DNA from: Embleya sp040605455
GTDB taxonomy: Bacteria; Actinomycetota; Actinomycetes; Streptomycetales; Streptomycetaceae
Assembly: GCF_040605455.1 (NCBI RefSeq)
Contig: NZ_JBEXCV010000024.1
Coordinates: forward strand, 1 to 64,000
DNA: 64,000 nt
Direction: 5' to 3'
Positions 9,401-18,200 of this stretch are shown in pieces (the first letter of the stretch is position 1; every line of letters begins with the position of its first letter). The notes beneath the pieces were generated by a model. The model saw only the letters and a program-made list of their open reading frames with translations, ran no database searches and was not told where the DNA came from. The position numbers were made by a program, and so were the translations under genes.

Positions 9401-11413
9401 GGCGGTGAAGTTGAACGTGCCCGTCGTCCGGACCTGGGTCGGGTTGTTCGGGTCGTTCGCGGGGAACTCCGGCGAGGAGACGACGGGTATCTCGCTGGGC
9501 CTGGTGCGGTCGACGGTGAACAGGCACTGGCCGGCCCACGGGCTGTTGTCGTATCCGTCGGATACCCGGACGTCCCAGCGATAGGTGCCGTCCAGCGCGG
9601 CGGCGTCGATCTCGGCGGCGGCTATGGTGCCGCGGCTGACGCCGCGCTTGATCACGGTCGGGCCGGTGTTCGCGCCGTCCTTCCAGTAGTGGAATTCGGC
9701 GGTGAGGTTGTTGTCCTCGGCGTCGTCCACCCGGGTGTAGAGCGTGACACGGTCGGTGGTGCCGATGACGCCGCCGGCACACGGGGTGGAGGGATCCGTC
9801 GTCCGGTCCTTCGGGGTGGCCGGCGGGGTGTTGTACTCGGTGCTGATCACCGTCGCGTCCGGCGCGAACTTGCGCCAGGACTTGTCCACCGTGTCGTTGC
9901 GGGACTTCAGGCCCAGCGTCCAGGCGTTCCAGTGACTGCGCGCGGCCTCGTCGACGGCCGAGGTCACGTTGATCTCGACCTTCTTCTCGTTGTCCCCGGG
10001 GCAGTTGCGGCCGCCGTACGACTCGTCGATGCTGCCGACCATGCGGTCCCAGCTCGGCTGGTTGTTCCACGTGGTGGACTTCGAGATGCTTCCGGTGTCC
10101 CACACCTCGAGCTCGCCCGACTTGCAGTCCCAGGCGCCGGCGTGGATCTGCTCCAGGGTCAGTACGGACTTGATGATCTGCTTATCCCACAGATCGGTCA
10201 TGCCGACCTGGAAGAACGTCTTGGCGCAGACGATCGCGCCACCCATCTCGCCGTCCCTCGAGCAGCCGACACGACCCCACTTCTTGGGCATCGTGCCGCC
10301 GTTCCAGTAGTTCGTGGAGGCGGAGCCGGCGATGGCGTTGTGCTTGTACGCGATGGTCCAGGCGAGCTTCCAGTCGTCGCGCAGGGTCGGGTCGATGACC
10401 ACCGGGAACTTGGTGCCGGGCGCGGTGAGCAGGGCCTGGTCGGGGGTGAGTTCGAGGGTCTTGCCGGTGAGCTTCACGCCGAGATCGGCGTGCTTGGCAC
10501 CGGGGTCGAAGCCGTCGGTGGGGTCGGCGGGAGGCTCGTTTTCGGGCGTGCCGGCGGTCGCCGAGCGGGTGGCGGCGGAGGCCCGCGTATTCGCCGTCGA
10601 CGAATCGTTTCGTCCGGCTTCCCACATCTGCGGCTTGGGTGCGGTGAACACCGCCTGGCCGGTGGGGTCGAGCGCCCGGAGTTCACCGCTCGCGTCCTGG
10701 ACCATGTTCAGCCCGGTGGTCTCCAGGCCGAACTTCAGCGTCGCGAGGGCGGGATTCCGGGCCGCCTCCGGCGTCTTGACCACGACGTAGTGGGCGAAGT
10801 CGTCCACGTTGGCGACGACCTTGAGGTCGACGCCGGGCAGCACCTCGGGGTAGATCGCGGAGCCGCCCTCGACCACCGGCTTGGGCAGTGTGCCCGGCCA
10901 GGACAGAGCGATCTTGCGCCCGGCCTTGGTGAGTTCCGCCAGCGGGCCGTCGCCGCCCGGGGAGAACGTGAGGCCGATCATCGCGGCCTTGGGCGCGAGG
11001 CGACCGCCCTGGACGGGGGCCAGGGTGGCGTCGGCCGGGACCAGCGTTCCGCCGCGCCATACGCGGACCGGGCGGGTCGCGCTCTCCAAGGTGAACGTGC
11101 CGCTCGGGTTGGCCCAGACCTGGTCGGTCTCGGTTCGGAGCGAGACGACCTCCACGCGTTGGCCGGTCTGCTTGGCCTTGGTGGACGCGGCGGTCCGCTC
11201 GTCGGCCTGCTTCTCGGCTTCCGTGCGGGTGTCGGCCTGCGTGCGCGGATCGCCGGCGGTCGTCTTGTCGGTGGGGGCGACCTGCGGCATGGGGGCGCCG
11301 GTCGCCGGTACGGCGGTGATCAGGCCGGCGGACAGCGCCGCCGCGATCGCCCAGGCGGCTGCTCTTCGCCGCGGGTGACCCGCCGAGCGCGCGGGTCGTG
11401 TCGATGTGTTCAT
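6473..11413 (-). CDS. Giant secreted FG-GAP/VCBS and LGFP repeat protein
   Basis: A protein of 1646 residues. The ATG at 11413 follows GGAAAG and starts an Arg-rich signal peptide (AAWAIAAALSAGLITAVPAT). Residues ~50-500 resemble the N-terminal region of actinobacterial exoproteins with DNRLRE-type modules (VVIDPTL, STTWNNQPSW). Next come Ig/fibronectin-like stretches and degenerate repeats such as GDLNGDTNVDLW. LGFP-type repeats follow around 1054-1290 (AKWASLGWETGDLGYPTGD; LGYPVSDE). At least six FG-GAP/VCBS repeats of ~50 residues sit at ~1300-1640 (GDFNGDGRADLLTVYNYG; GDYNGDGRDDIAGMYGY) with calcium-binding D-x-[DN]-x-D-G loops. No catalytic domain is visible. Such proteins are thought to act in surface adhesion or carbohydrate/cell-wall binding. 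It diverges from the RHS toxin gene; a functional link is only inferred. Confidence 0.85.
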   Translation of the reverse strand: MNTSTRPARSAGHPRRRAAAWAIAAALSAGLITAVPATGAPMPQVAPTDKTTAGDPRTQADTRTEAEKQADERTAASTKAKQTGQRVEVVSLRTETDQVWANPSGTFTLESATRPVRVWRGGTLVPADATLAPVQGGRLAPKAAMIGLTFSPGGDGPLAELTKAGRKIALSWPGTLPKPVVEGGSAIYPEVLPGVDLKVVANVDDFAHYVVVKTPEAARNPALATLKFGLETTGLNMVQDASGELRALDPTGQAVFTAPKPQMWEAGRNDSSTANTRASAATRSATAGTPENEPPADPTDGFDPGAKHADLGVKLTGKTLELTPDQALLTAPGTKFPVVIDPTLRDDWKLAWTIAYKHNAIAGSASTNYWNGGTMPKKWGRVGCSRDGEMGGAIVCAKTFFQVGMTDLWDKQIIKSVLTLEQIHAGAWDCKSGELEVWDTGSISKSTTWNNQPSWDRMVGSIDESYGGRNCPGDNEKKVEINVTSAVDEAARSHWNAWTLGLKSRNDTVDKSWRKFAPDATVISTEYNTPPATPKDRTTDPSTPCAGGVIGTTDRVTLYTRVDDAEDNNLTAEFHYWKDGANTGPTVIKRGVSRGTIAAAEIDAAALDGTYRWDVRVSDGYDNSPWAGQCLFTVDRTRPSEIPVVSSPEFPANDPNNPTQVRTTGTFNFTANGVTDVVKYRWWTDGDPKVREVAAAGQGGPASIAFKPTIAGPNHLYVRSVDVAGNLSDVRNHLYYAKRSPDRDKPGDLNGDTNVDLWNANPVTKGVDTRTGQGDGTFGQPVAASGDSFNGTLSFAHRGTWNADYYEDLVVLRTAPAGDRNSLYMHRGRGDGSLEPSDSGRTELRVKDRETNDHWAKADQILVIGSVNDDSATPNGIDATDYPDLLVKNGAELWLYLGTPAGMLDQRSDAISLGSADWANLTLIAPGDLNADGLPEIWARDKSTGKIHQYTSRRKTTDSATDGNPTALDLTVYGDPTVRTTSIGNGFTDVAYPLVSSDGDYEKDGFVDLWAQDPTGKIVEFPGRALSNGSAFGAPRSVAAGTPWSECELFGPAAGAKFELCGPVLTKYRAADQATRGYPVVNMDVTGDQLGRYVHLKRPNGEDWSIYWHPSTGAKEVGGAIRAKWASLGWETGDLGYPTGDDHTIGIGSASINTFQGRGGFGAIYSTPEFGAWSVHGGIYDKYLSLGGPAELGFPTTDESDVPGNTGHYNHFRKLSETANSTSIYWNAAVGEAWSVRGPIRAKWASLRWEQGYLGYPVSDEFTVHNGDRRVSFQGGYIRLNPTTGAYVDHHPEDRTADLRTDLSGDFNGDGRADLLTVYNYGNDTTAFHTLTARPQGGYNAPFNAWTAHVGWMRYESTKWVTGDFNGDGRDDVAGLYGYGDGSNRLFTFLAKADGTFTDGAGSAYVGPGNWDWGKAVFLAGDFNGDGRDDTAMLYDHGGGSTGAYTWIAKPDGTFNDPFASWRSNPGNWYWNSAKYVVGDYNGDGRDDIAGMYGYYSGVVSFHTMLAGPNGGFAVPFESWRTEPGNWDWSRVKLTSGDYNGDGKADAAAMYDYGNGHSALFTFLGKSDGSGGLQADVKSWDTADGGWWGISAGLPVSGDQNADGRDDISIMYNYQTGATTAFLFTARTDGGFDSPNDAWQAAPGFW

Positions 11414-12203
11414 GCTGCTTTCCGGGGTCGGGGCGGGAGTTGACGATGCGACGCGGCCGGTCGCGGGGAGCGAGCCGGTCGTGCCGCAGGCCACCCGGCG
11501 CGCAGTGCGTCGGGCGGGGGCTTGGTGGGGGACCGTCGGGGACGGTGATGGGCCGGCACGACGCGAGTGCGTCGAGGTGGCCGAATCCGGTTGCCCGGAG
11601 GCTGGGCACTGCCGGCTCGTGCGGAGGTCGCCGACACGTGGTCGGGGCACGTGGACACGCGTGTCCTATCGGCACCGCTGTGCCGAATCACGCCCGATAT
11701 GACCGGGATCGAAGTGTCCGATAATGCCCTGGTAATTGCCTGTGGCGGCATATTTCGTGCTGGACCAGCCGTATCCGGCGAGCATCTTGTCGATGAATTC
11801 ATAGTGGCTTCCGCGAACGATGGGAGCGGTTGCATTCGGGACGTCCCGGCGCGGAAGCATTGCGGCCCTCCCGTGCCGTATGTGGCTGGAATTCGCACCC
11901 TGGCAGGGGTGCAAATCGCCTCACTTTCCGTGAGTTGTAGCAGGTCAGTACGGCTCTTGGCGAGTGGAGGCAAGGCATTCGGACATATTAGCCAAACGGT
12001 TGGTATCGTGTTTTAAACCCGAATCGATGTCCATTACCGCTTCAGGCGATTGGGATTGCTTTCCGAACCTTGCACATCGATAAAGTCGCCAAACCGTTTC
12101 GCCTACTGCTAGGTTGCGCCGCCAGTATTGGGTGACGTGGGCCTCGGGGGATTCCGCGTCGAATCTCTCGGGTGGGGTTGTGTTTCCACGGAAGACCCGT
12201 GCC
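11414..12203. promoter_or_regulatory. 790-bp divergent intergenic region between two secreted giants
   Basis: It separates the exoprotein start (11413) from the RHS toxin start (12204) and must contain both promoters. The part from 11690 to 12110 is clearly less GC-rich than the flanks. Small hairpins lie at 11895-11912 (GCACCC/GGGTGC arms) and 11920-11934 (CTCAC/GTGAG arms). Short open frames occur on both strands, of which only 11666-11860 has a natural amino acid composition. I see no mobile element. Confidence 0.5.
11666..11860 (-). CDS. Possible small orphan gene or gene fragment
   Basis: An open frame of 64 codons from ATG 11860. Its central part (HYEFIDKMLAGYGWSSTKYA, then TGNYQGIIGHFDPGHIG) is rich in aromatic residues and looks more protein-like than usual shadows. 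Codon third positions are only moderately GC-rich, as in the toxin tip and immunity gene nearby. I do not recognise the family. The opposite strand also carries an open frame here, so this may be non-coding or the remnant of an exchanged toxin or immunity cassette. Confidence 0.25.
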   Translation of the reverse strand: MLPRRDVPNATAPIVRGSHYEFIDKMLAGYGWSSTKYAATGNYQGIIGHFDPGHIGRDSAQRCR

Positions 12204-15200
12204 ATGCGCACGGCGATAAGACGTACCTGGCGATGGCCGGTACCCCTGATGGCAATCGTGCTGGTGGGCTCCGGCCTGACTGCGGTGCCGGCGGCGGCAG
12301 CAGAAACGGTTGGCCGCCCACAACTGCCCGACCTGCAAAAACTCACCAAGGTCCCGGGCGAGCGACTGTCGACGGCCAAGGCCCCTGCGCCGCCTGCCGA
12401 GTCGCAGGTCAACGCCTGGAAGGGCGCACCGCCGGTGAGTTGGCCTGCCGCGGGCTCCGCCGAGGTCGAACTGCCGCGCACGGCATCGAAGTCCGACGCT
12501 CGCTCCGCCGCCGCTGAAGCACCGGCCGAGGCCAAGGCCGGCTCGTTGCCGATCAAGCTGAGCACACCCCCGCTCCCGGAGACGGCGGCTCGCTCGGTGC
12601 AGGACGCCGCGGACACCGGTCCGGTCAAGGTCAAGGTCGACCTGTTCGACCGGCCGACCGCGAACAAGGCCGGCGTCGGCAACGGTCTGTTGCTCGGTGT
12701 GCGGCGCACCGACGGTGGCACCGGGGTCGCACCGGTGGGTGTCGAGCTGGACTACACCGCGTTCAAGAACGCGTACGGCGGCGGCTGGGGGTCGCGGCTC
12801 GGGTTCAGTCTGCTTCCCGAATGTGCCCTCACCACCCCGGAGCTGGCGCAGTGTCAGACCCGCACGCCGGTCGAGATGAAGAACGACGCGGGCACCGGCA
12901 AACTCACCGCGACGGTGGCACCGGCCGCGACCGGTCAGGGCGTTGCGGCCAAGGGCGCGAGCGCCGGCGGGCAGGGCATGTTGCTCGCCGCCCAGCCGAC
13001 GGCCGATGGCGCGAACGGCACCTACAAGGCGACTTCGCTGAGCGCCTCGGGTTCGTGGCAGGCGGGTGGCGCGGCAGGTGACTTCTCCTGGTCGTACCCG
13101 CTGGAGCTCCCCGGCTCGCTCGGTGGCCCGAGCCCGTCGCTGGCGCTGGGCTACTCGTCGGCGAGCATCGACGGCCGTACGTCGGCCTCGCTGCAGCAGA
13201 CCTCGTGGGTCGGCGACGGCTGGGACCTGGGCTCGAACTTCATCGAGCGGACCTGGGTGCCGTGCAGCCAGGACAAGAAGGACGGCTCGGGGTTCAACAA
13301 CCCCAAGGACGACACCGGCGACCTGTGCCACGGCGCGCCGATGATGACGATGTCGCTCAACGGCGGGTCGACCCCGCTGGTGCGCGACGACGCTTCCGGC
13401 GTCTGGCGCCCGGCGAAGGACGACGGCTCGCGGATCGAGCTGATCACCGGTGCGCAGGACCTCAACGGCGACAAGGAGGGCGTGCACTGGCGCGTGACCA
13501 ACGCGCAGGGTGTGCAGTTCAACTTCGGCCTCAACAAGGTCCCGGGGTGGCAGCCGGGCAAGCCCGTCACCAACTCGGCGTGGCTCGTGCCGATTTACAA
13601 CAACCAGCCCGGAGAGCCCTGCTACCAGACCGACTTCGCGAACTCGGCCTGTGACCGGGCCTGGCGCTGGAACCTCGACTACGTCGTGGACCCGCGCGGC
13701 AACGCCATGACGTATTGGTACAACAAGGAGGTCAACCACTACGGCGCGAACTTCAAGTTCGCCGGTGGGTCGACCAACCGGGCCTACGACCGCGGTGGTT
13801 GGCTCGACCACGTCTCGTACGGCCTGCGCAGCGACAACCTGTTCACCAACGCGCCCTCCCAGGTGGACTTCACGGTGGCCGAGCGCTGCCTGACTTCGCC
13901 GACGTTCGACTGCGCCGAGGACAAGCTCAAGCCCGAGGTCGACTGGAACATCGCCAAGATGTGGCCGGACACCCCCGGTGACCAGCTCTGCGCGGCGAAC
14001 GAGGAGTGCAAGGCGCGGTTCACCCCGACGTTCTTCACCCGCAAGCGGCTGACCGAGATCAACACCAAGGTCTGGACCGGAGCGGCCTACCAGCCGGTCG
14101 ACACCTGGGCGCTGACCCAGGACTTCCCGCAGAACGGTGACGGCACCGACTACGCGCTGTGGCTCGCGTCGATCCAGCGCACCGGCAAGAACGGAACGCC
14201 GATCACGCTGCCGCCGGTGACGTTCCGGGGCAAGCAGTTGGCGAACCGGGTGGACCGAGACGGCGACGGCCGGCCGGCGTACCGGCGCTATCGGATCGAG
14301 AACATCGACACCGAGACCGGCTCGATCATCTCCGTGCGGTTCAAGGACACCGAGTGCTCGTCGGTGGCGCCGGTCAAGTTGCCGACGGCGGCCGAGTCGA
14401 ACGGGCTGCGCTGCTATCCGGTGATCCAGGAGATCCCGGACCCGACCGACCCGGAGCACAAGCGCAAGCTCTACGTCACGGACTACTTCCACAAGCACGT
14501 GGTGGACCGGGTCCAGGAGCAGGACGCGATGGCGAACTCGCCGACGCGGGTGACGTCCTACGAGTACCTGGGCGCGCCGGCGTGGGCGTACGACGAGGAC
14601 AACGAGCTCACCGAGCCCAAGACGCGCACGTGGTCGCAGTGGCGCGGCTACGAGCGGGTGCGCACGTTCATCGGGCAGGACCCGGATCGGCGTACCCAGA
14701 CCGAGACGTTGTTCTTCCGGGGCCTCGACGGCGACCGGGCGTCGCCGACGACCGCCGCGAGGCGGACCGTCAAGGTCAAGGACTCCGAGAACGGCGAGAT
14801 CACCGACCACAAGCTCTTCGCGGGTCAGACGCGCGAGGTCTTGGTCTACGACGGCGAGGGCGGCGCGCTCCAGGCGGCGACTACGTACACGCCGTGGTTG
14901 TCCGGCCCGACCGCGACGCGCGTGCGGCCGAACGAGACGCCGCCGTTGCAGGCGTTCGTACAGCAGACGACCAAGACGGCTTCGCGGGTGTTGTTGACGG
15001 ACGGGCGCGGGTGGCGCCGGACGTCGACCGAAAGCACCTTCAACGCACGGGGCTTCATCGAGACCACGTCTTCGCTCGGGAACATCGACGACCCGAACGA
15101 CGACTCGTGCACGCGGTACTGGTACGCGCCGGACGAGCCGCAGTGGATGATCGACCGCCAGTCGCGGATCGAGTCGGTCGCGAAGGCGTGTGACGCGACG

Positions 15201-18200
15201 AACGTGCAGCGGCCGGAGGATGTCACCTCCGACGCGAAGATGTTCTACGACAACGTCGGCAACCTGGTGCGTACGGAGTCGCTTTCGGACTACGTGAACG
15301 GGCAGCCGACCTACGTCCTGGACGGCACGGCCACGTTCGACGTCTACGGTCGGCCGAAGTCGGTCACCGACGTGCTCGGCGCGGTCAACTCGACCGACTA
15401 CTTCCCGGCCGCCGGGCAGCTCGTCACCAAGACCACGGTCACGAACCCGGCGGGCCACACCCAGTCGGTGGAGACCGACCCCGGGCGCGGCGCGACGCTG
15501 GTCCAGGAGGACGCCAACAAGCGGCGCAGCGTGGTGCGCTACGACTCGCTGGGTCGTCTGGTCAAGGCGTGGTCGCCGGACCGGAACCCGGACAAGAAGT
15601 CGCCGGACGCCGAGTTCGCCTACACCGTGCGGCGTGACGGGCCCGTCGTCATCACCAACAAGAGCCTGTTGGACGACGGAAGTTACCGCACCAGCTACGA
15701 CATCTACGACGGCAGCCTGCGGATCCGGCAGACCCAGATGGAGGCGCTGGGCGGCGGTCGCATGGTGACCGACACCTTCTACAACAGCCTCGGCCAGATC
15801 TGGAAGTCCAACGGCGGCTACTACGCGGACGGTGCGCCCGAGGGTGCGATGTTCGCGCCGTTGGACAACAAGGTCCCGGCGTCGACGATGACCGAGTACA
15901 ACTCGACCGGTCAGCCGACGGTGCAGATCTCGCGCAAGTTCGGGATCGAGACCTCGCGGACGACAACCACGTACGGCGGCGACTTCATCACGGTGGATCC
16001 GCCCACGGGCGAGACGCCGACGAAGGCGATCCTGGACGCGGTCGGCCGCAAGACGGAGTTGCAGTTCTTCAAGGGCACGGACCCGAGCGGGGCACACGAC
16101 ACGACGCGCTACGGCTACAACCGACGCGGGCAACTGTCGTCGGTGGTGGACGAGGCCGGCAACACGTGGGGCTTCGAGTACGACCTGCGGGGTCGTCAGG
16201 TCAAGGTGACGGACCCGGACAAGGGCACGTCGACCATGACGTACGGCGCGGGCGACCGGCTGGCGACGACGACGGACGCGCGTGGCAAGACGATCGCTCC
16301 GGAGTACGACGTCCTGGGTCGGGTCAAGGCGACGCACGAGGGCTCGATCACCGGCCCGAAGCTGACCGAGTCGGTGTTCGACACGCTGCCGAACGCGCTC
16401 GGGCTGCCGGTCTCTTCGACGCGGTTCGTGAACGGGAACGCGTACAAGCAGGAGATCACGGGCTACGACACGGAGTACCGGGCCAAGGGCAGCAAGATCA
16501 CCATCCCGCCCTCGGAGGGCAAGTTGGCGAAGACTTATGTCTTCGGCACTACCTACTCCGAGACCAACGGGCTTCCGGAGACCAGCACCCTCCCGGCGGT
16601 TGCGGGTCTGCCGCTCGAAGACATCTCGATGTCCTACAACCGCTACGAACTGCCCACCGTGATGGGCATCAACGGGGACACGTTCGTCGACCGGGTGGAT
16701 TACTCGCCACTGGGTGACGTGCTGCGCACGCACGCGGGGCCGGCGCCCAAGCAGGTGTGGTCGACGTACGAGTACGACGAGCAGACGCGTCGTCCCACTC
16801 GGACGGTGAACGACCGGGAGACCTCGCCGTCGCGGATCAACGACGCGCGGACCGAGTACGACGCGGTCGGCAACATCACCAAGATCACGGATGCGTTCGG
16901 GCCGAACCCGACGCCGTCCACGACGGACACCCAGTGCTTTGCGTACGACTACATGCGTCGGATGACGGATGCGTGGTCGGCTACGGATGATTGCCAGGCC
17001 AAGCCGGGCCAGGTCGGCGCCGGCGGCGGTCGGCCGAGCGTGGGTGGGCCGGAGGCGTACTGGTCGTCCTACAGCTTCGACGCGGCGGGCAACCGCAAGA
17101 CGGAGACGAAGCACGACCCGGCCGGCGTGGCCGGCCAGGATGTAAACCGGGCCTACACGTACGGGACTCCGGGTGCGGCGGGCGCGAACTACCTGAAGAA
17201 GGTCGACACCACAGGGCCGGGCGGGAGTCGGACCGAGTCGTATACGTACGACGAGGTGGGCAACACGGCGACTCGGACCATCCAGGGCAACACGCAGAAC
17301 CTGGAGTGGGATGCCGAGGGCCGCGTCTCGAAGGTGACGGAGGGCGCCAAGGTCACGTCCTTCCTGTACGACTCGGAGGGTGAGCGGCTGATCAAGCGCG
17401 ACCCGTCCGGGACGACCCTGTACCTGCCGGACACCGAGGTTCAGCTCGACCCCGCGGGCAACATCGTCAAGGGCACGCGGTACTACGCTCACCCGGCCGG
17501 GCCGACGCTGGTCAAGACGGTCGAGAACGGCCAGACCACCAGCTCGTATCTGATGGCCGATCAGAACGGCACTGCCAACATCGCGGTGGACGCGAACACC
17601 CAGGCGGTCACGCAACGCAAGTTCACCCCATTCGGTGATGTTCGCGGGGTCAAGCCGTCGATCTGGCCCGGCAACCAGGGCTTCGTCGGCGGAACGAACG
17701 ACGAGTCCACCGGGCTCGTCCATTTGGGGGCGCGCGAATACGACGCTGCGGTAGGCCGGTTCCTGTCCGTCGACCCGGTGGTCGACTACAGCGAGCCGAA
17801 GCAGATGAACGCGTACGTGTACGCGGCGAATTCCCCGGTCACCTTCAGCGACCCGTCCGGGCTCGCGATCTCCATGCCGGTCGCGCCGATCCAGGACTAC
17901 AGCGACGCCGAACTGGCCTGGGCGCATTGGGCCAAGGGTCGCAGCATGATCAGCGTTGCGATGGAGGCCGCGAAGGAAGCCCTCAAGGACGCATCCGGCT
18001 ACAACGACATTCGTGACTGCATCGGCGGTGACGGATGGGCATGTGCCGGTATCGCCTGGGACGCCGGCTCATCGTGGCTGACCGGCGGTGGAGCGAAGGC
18101 CAAACGCATTGCGAAGGCACTGGATCGTGCGTGGAGTGCCTATCACGCGTGGGCCGGCAAGGTGCGCATTGCACTCGACATCATCGCCCGCGCCGAGCGC

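Noticed and set aside
6266..11443. A 1725-codon plus-strand frame antisense to the FG-GAP exoprotein
   Set aside because: It lacks any domain; long antisense frames are common opposite GC-rich genes. The minus strand encodes recognisable repeats and a signal peptide.
11567..12016. A plus-strand frame of 149 codons in the exoprotein/RHS spacer
   Set aside because: The first half is Arg/Gly-rich and there is no usable start signal. It competes with the minus-strand frame at 11666-11860, and neither is firmly supported.
12042..17927. A 1961-codon open frame antisense to the RHS toxin
   Set aside because: Its composition is Arg/Val/Leu/His-rich as expected from the complement of high-GC coding DNA. 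The plus-strand RHS protein has clear YD repeats and a signal peptide.
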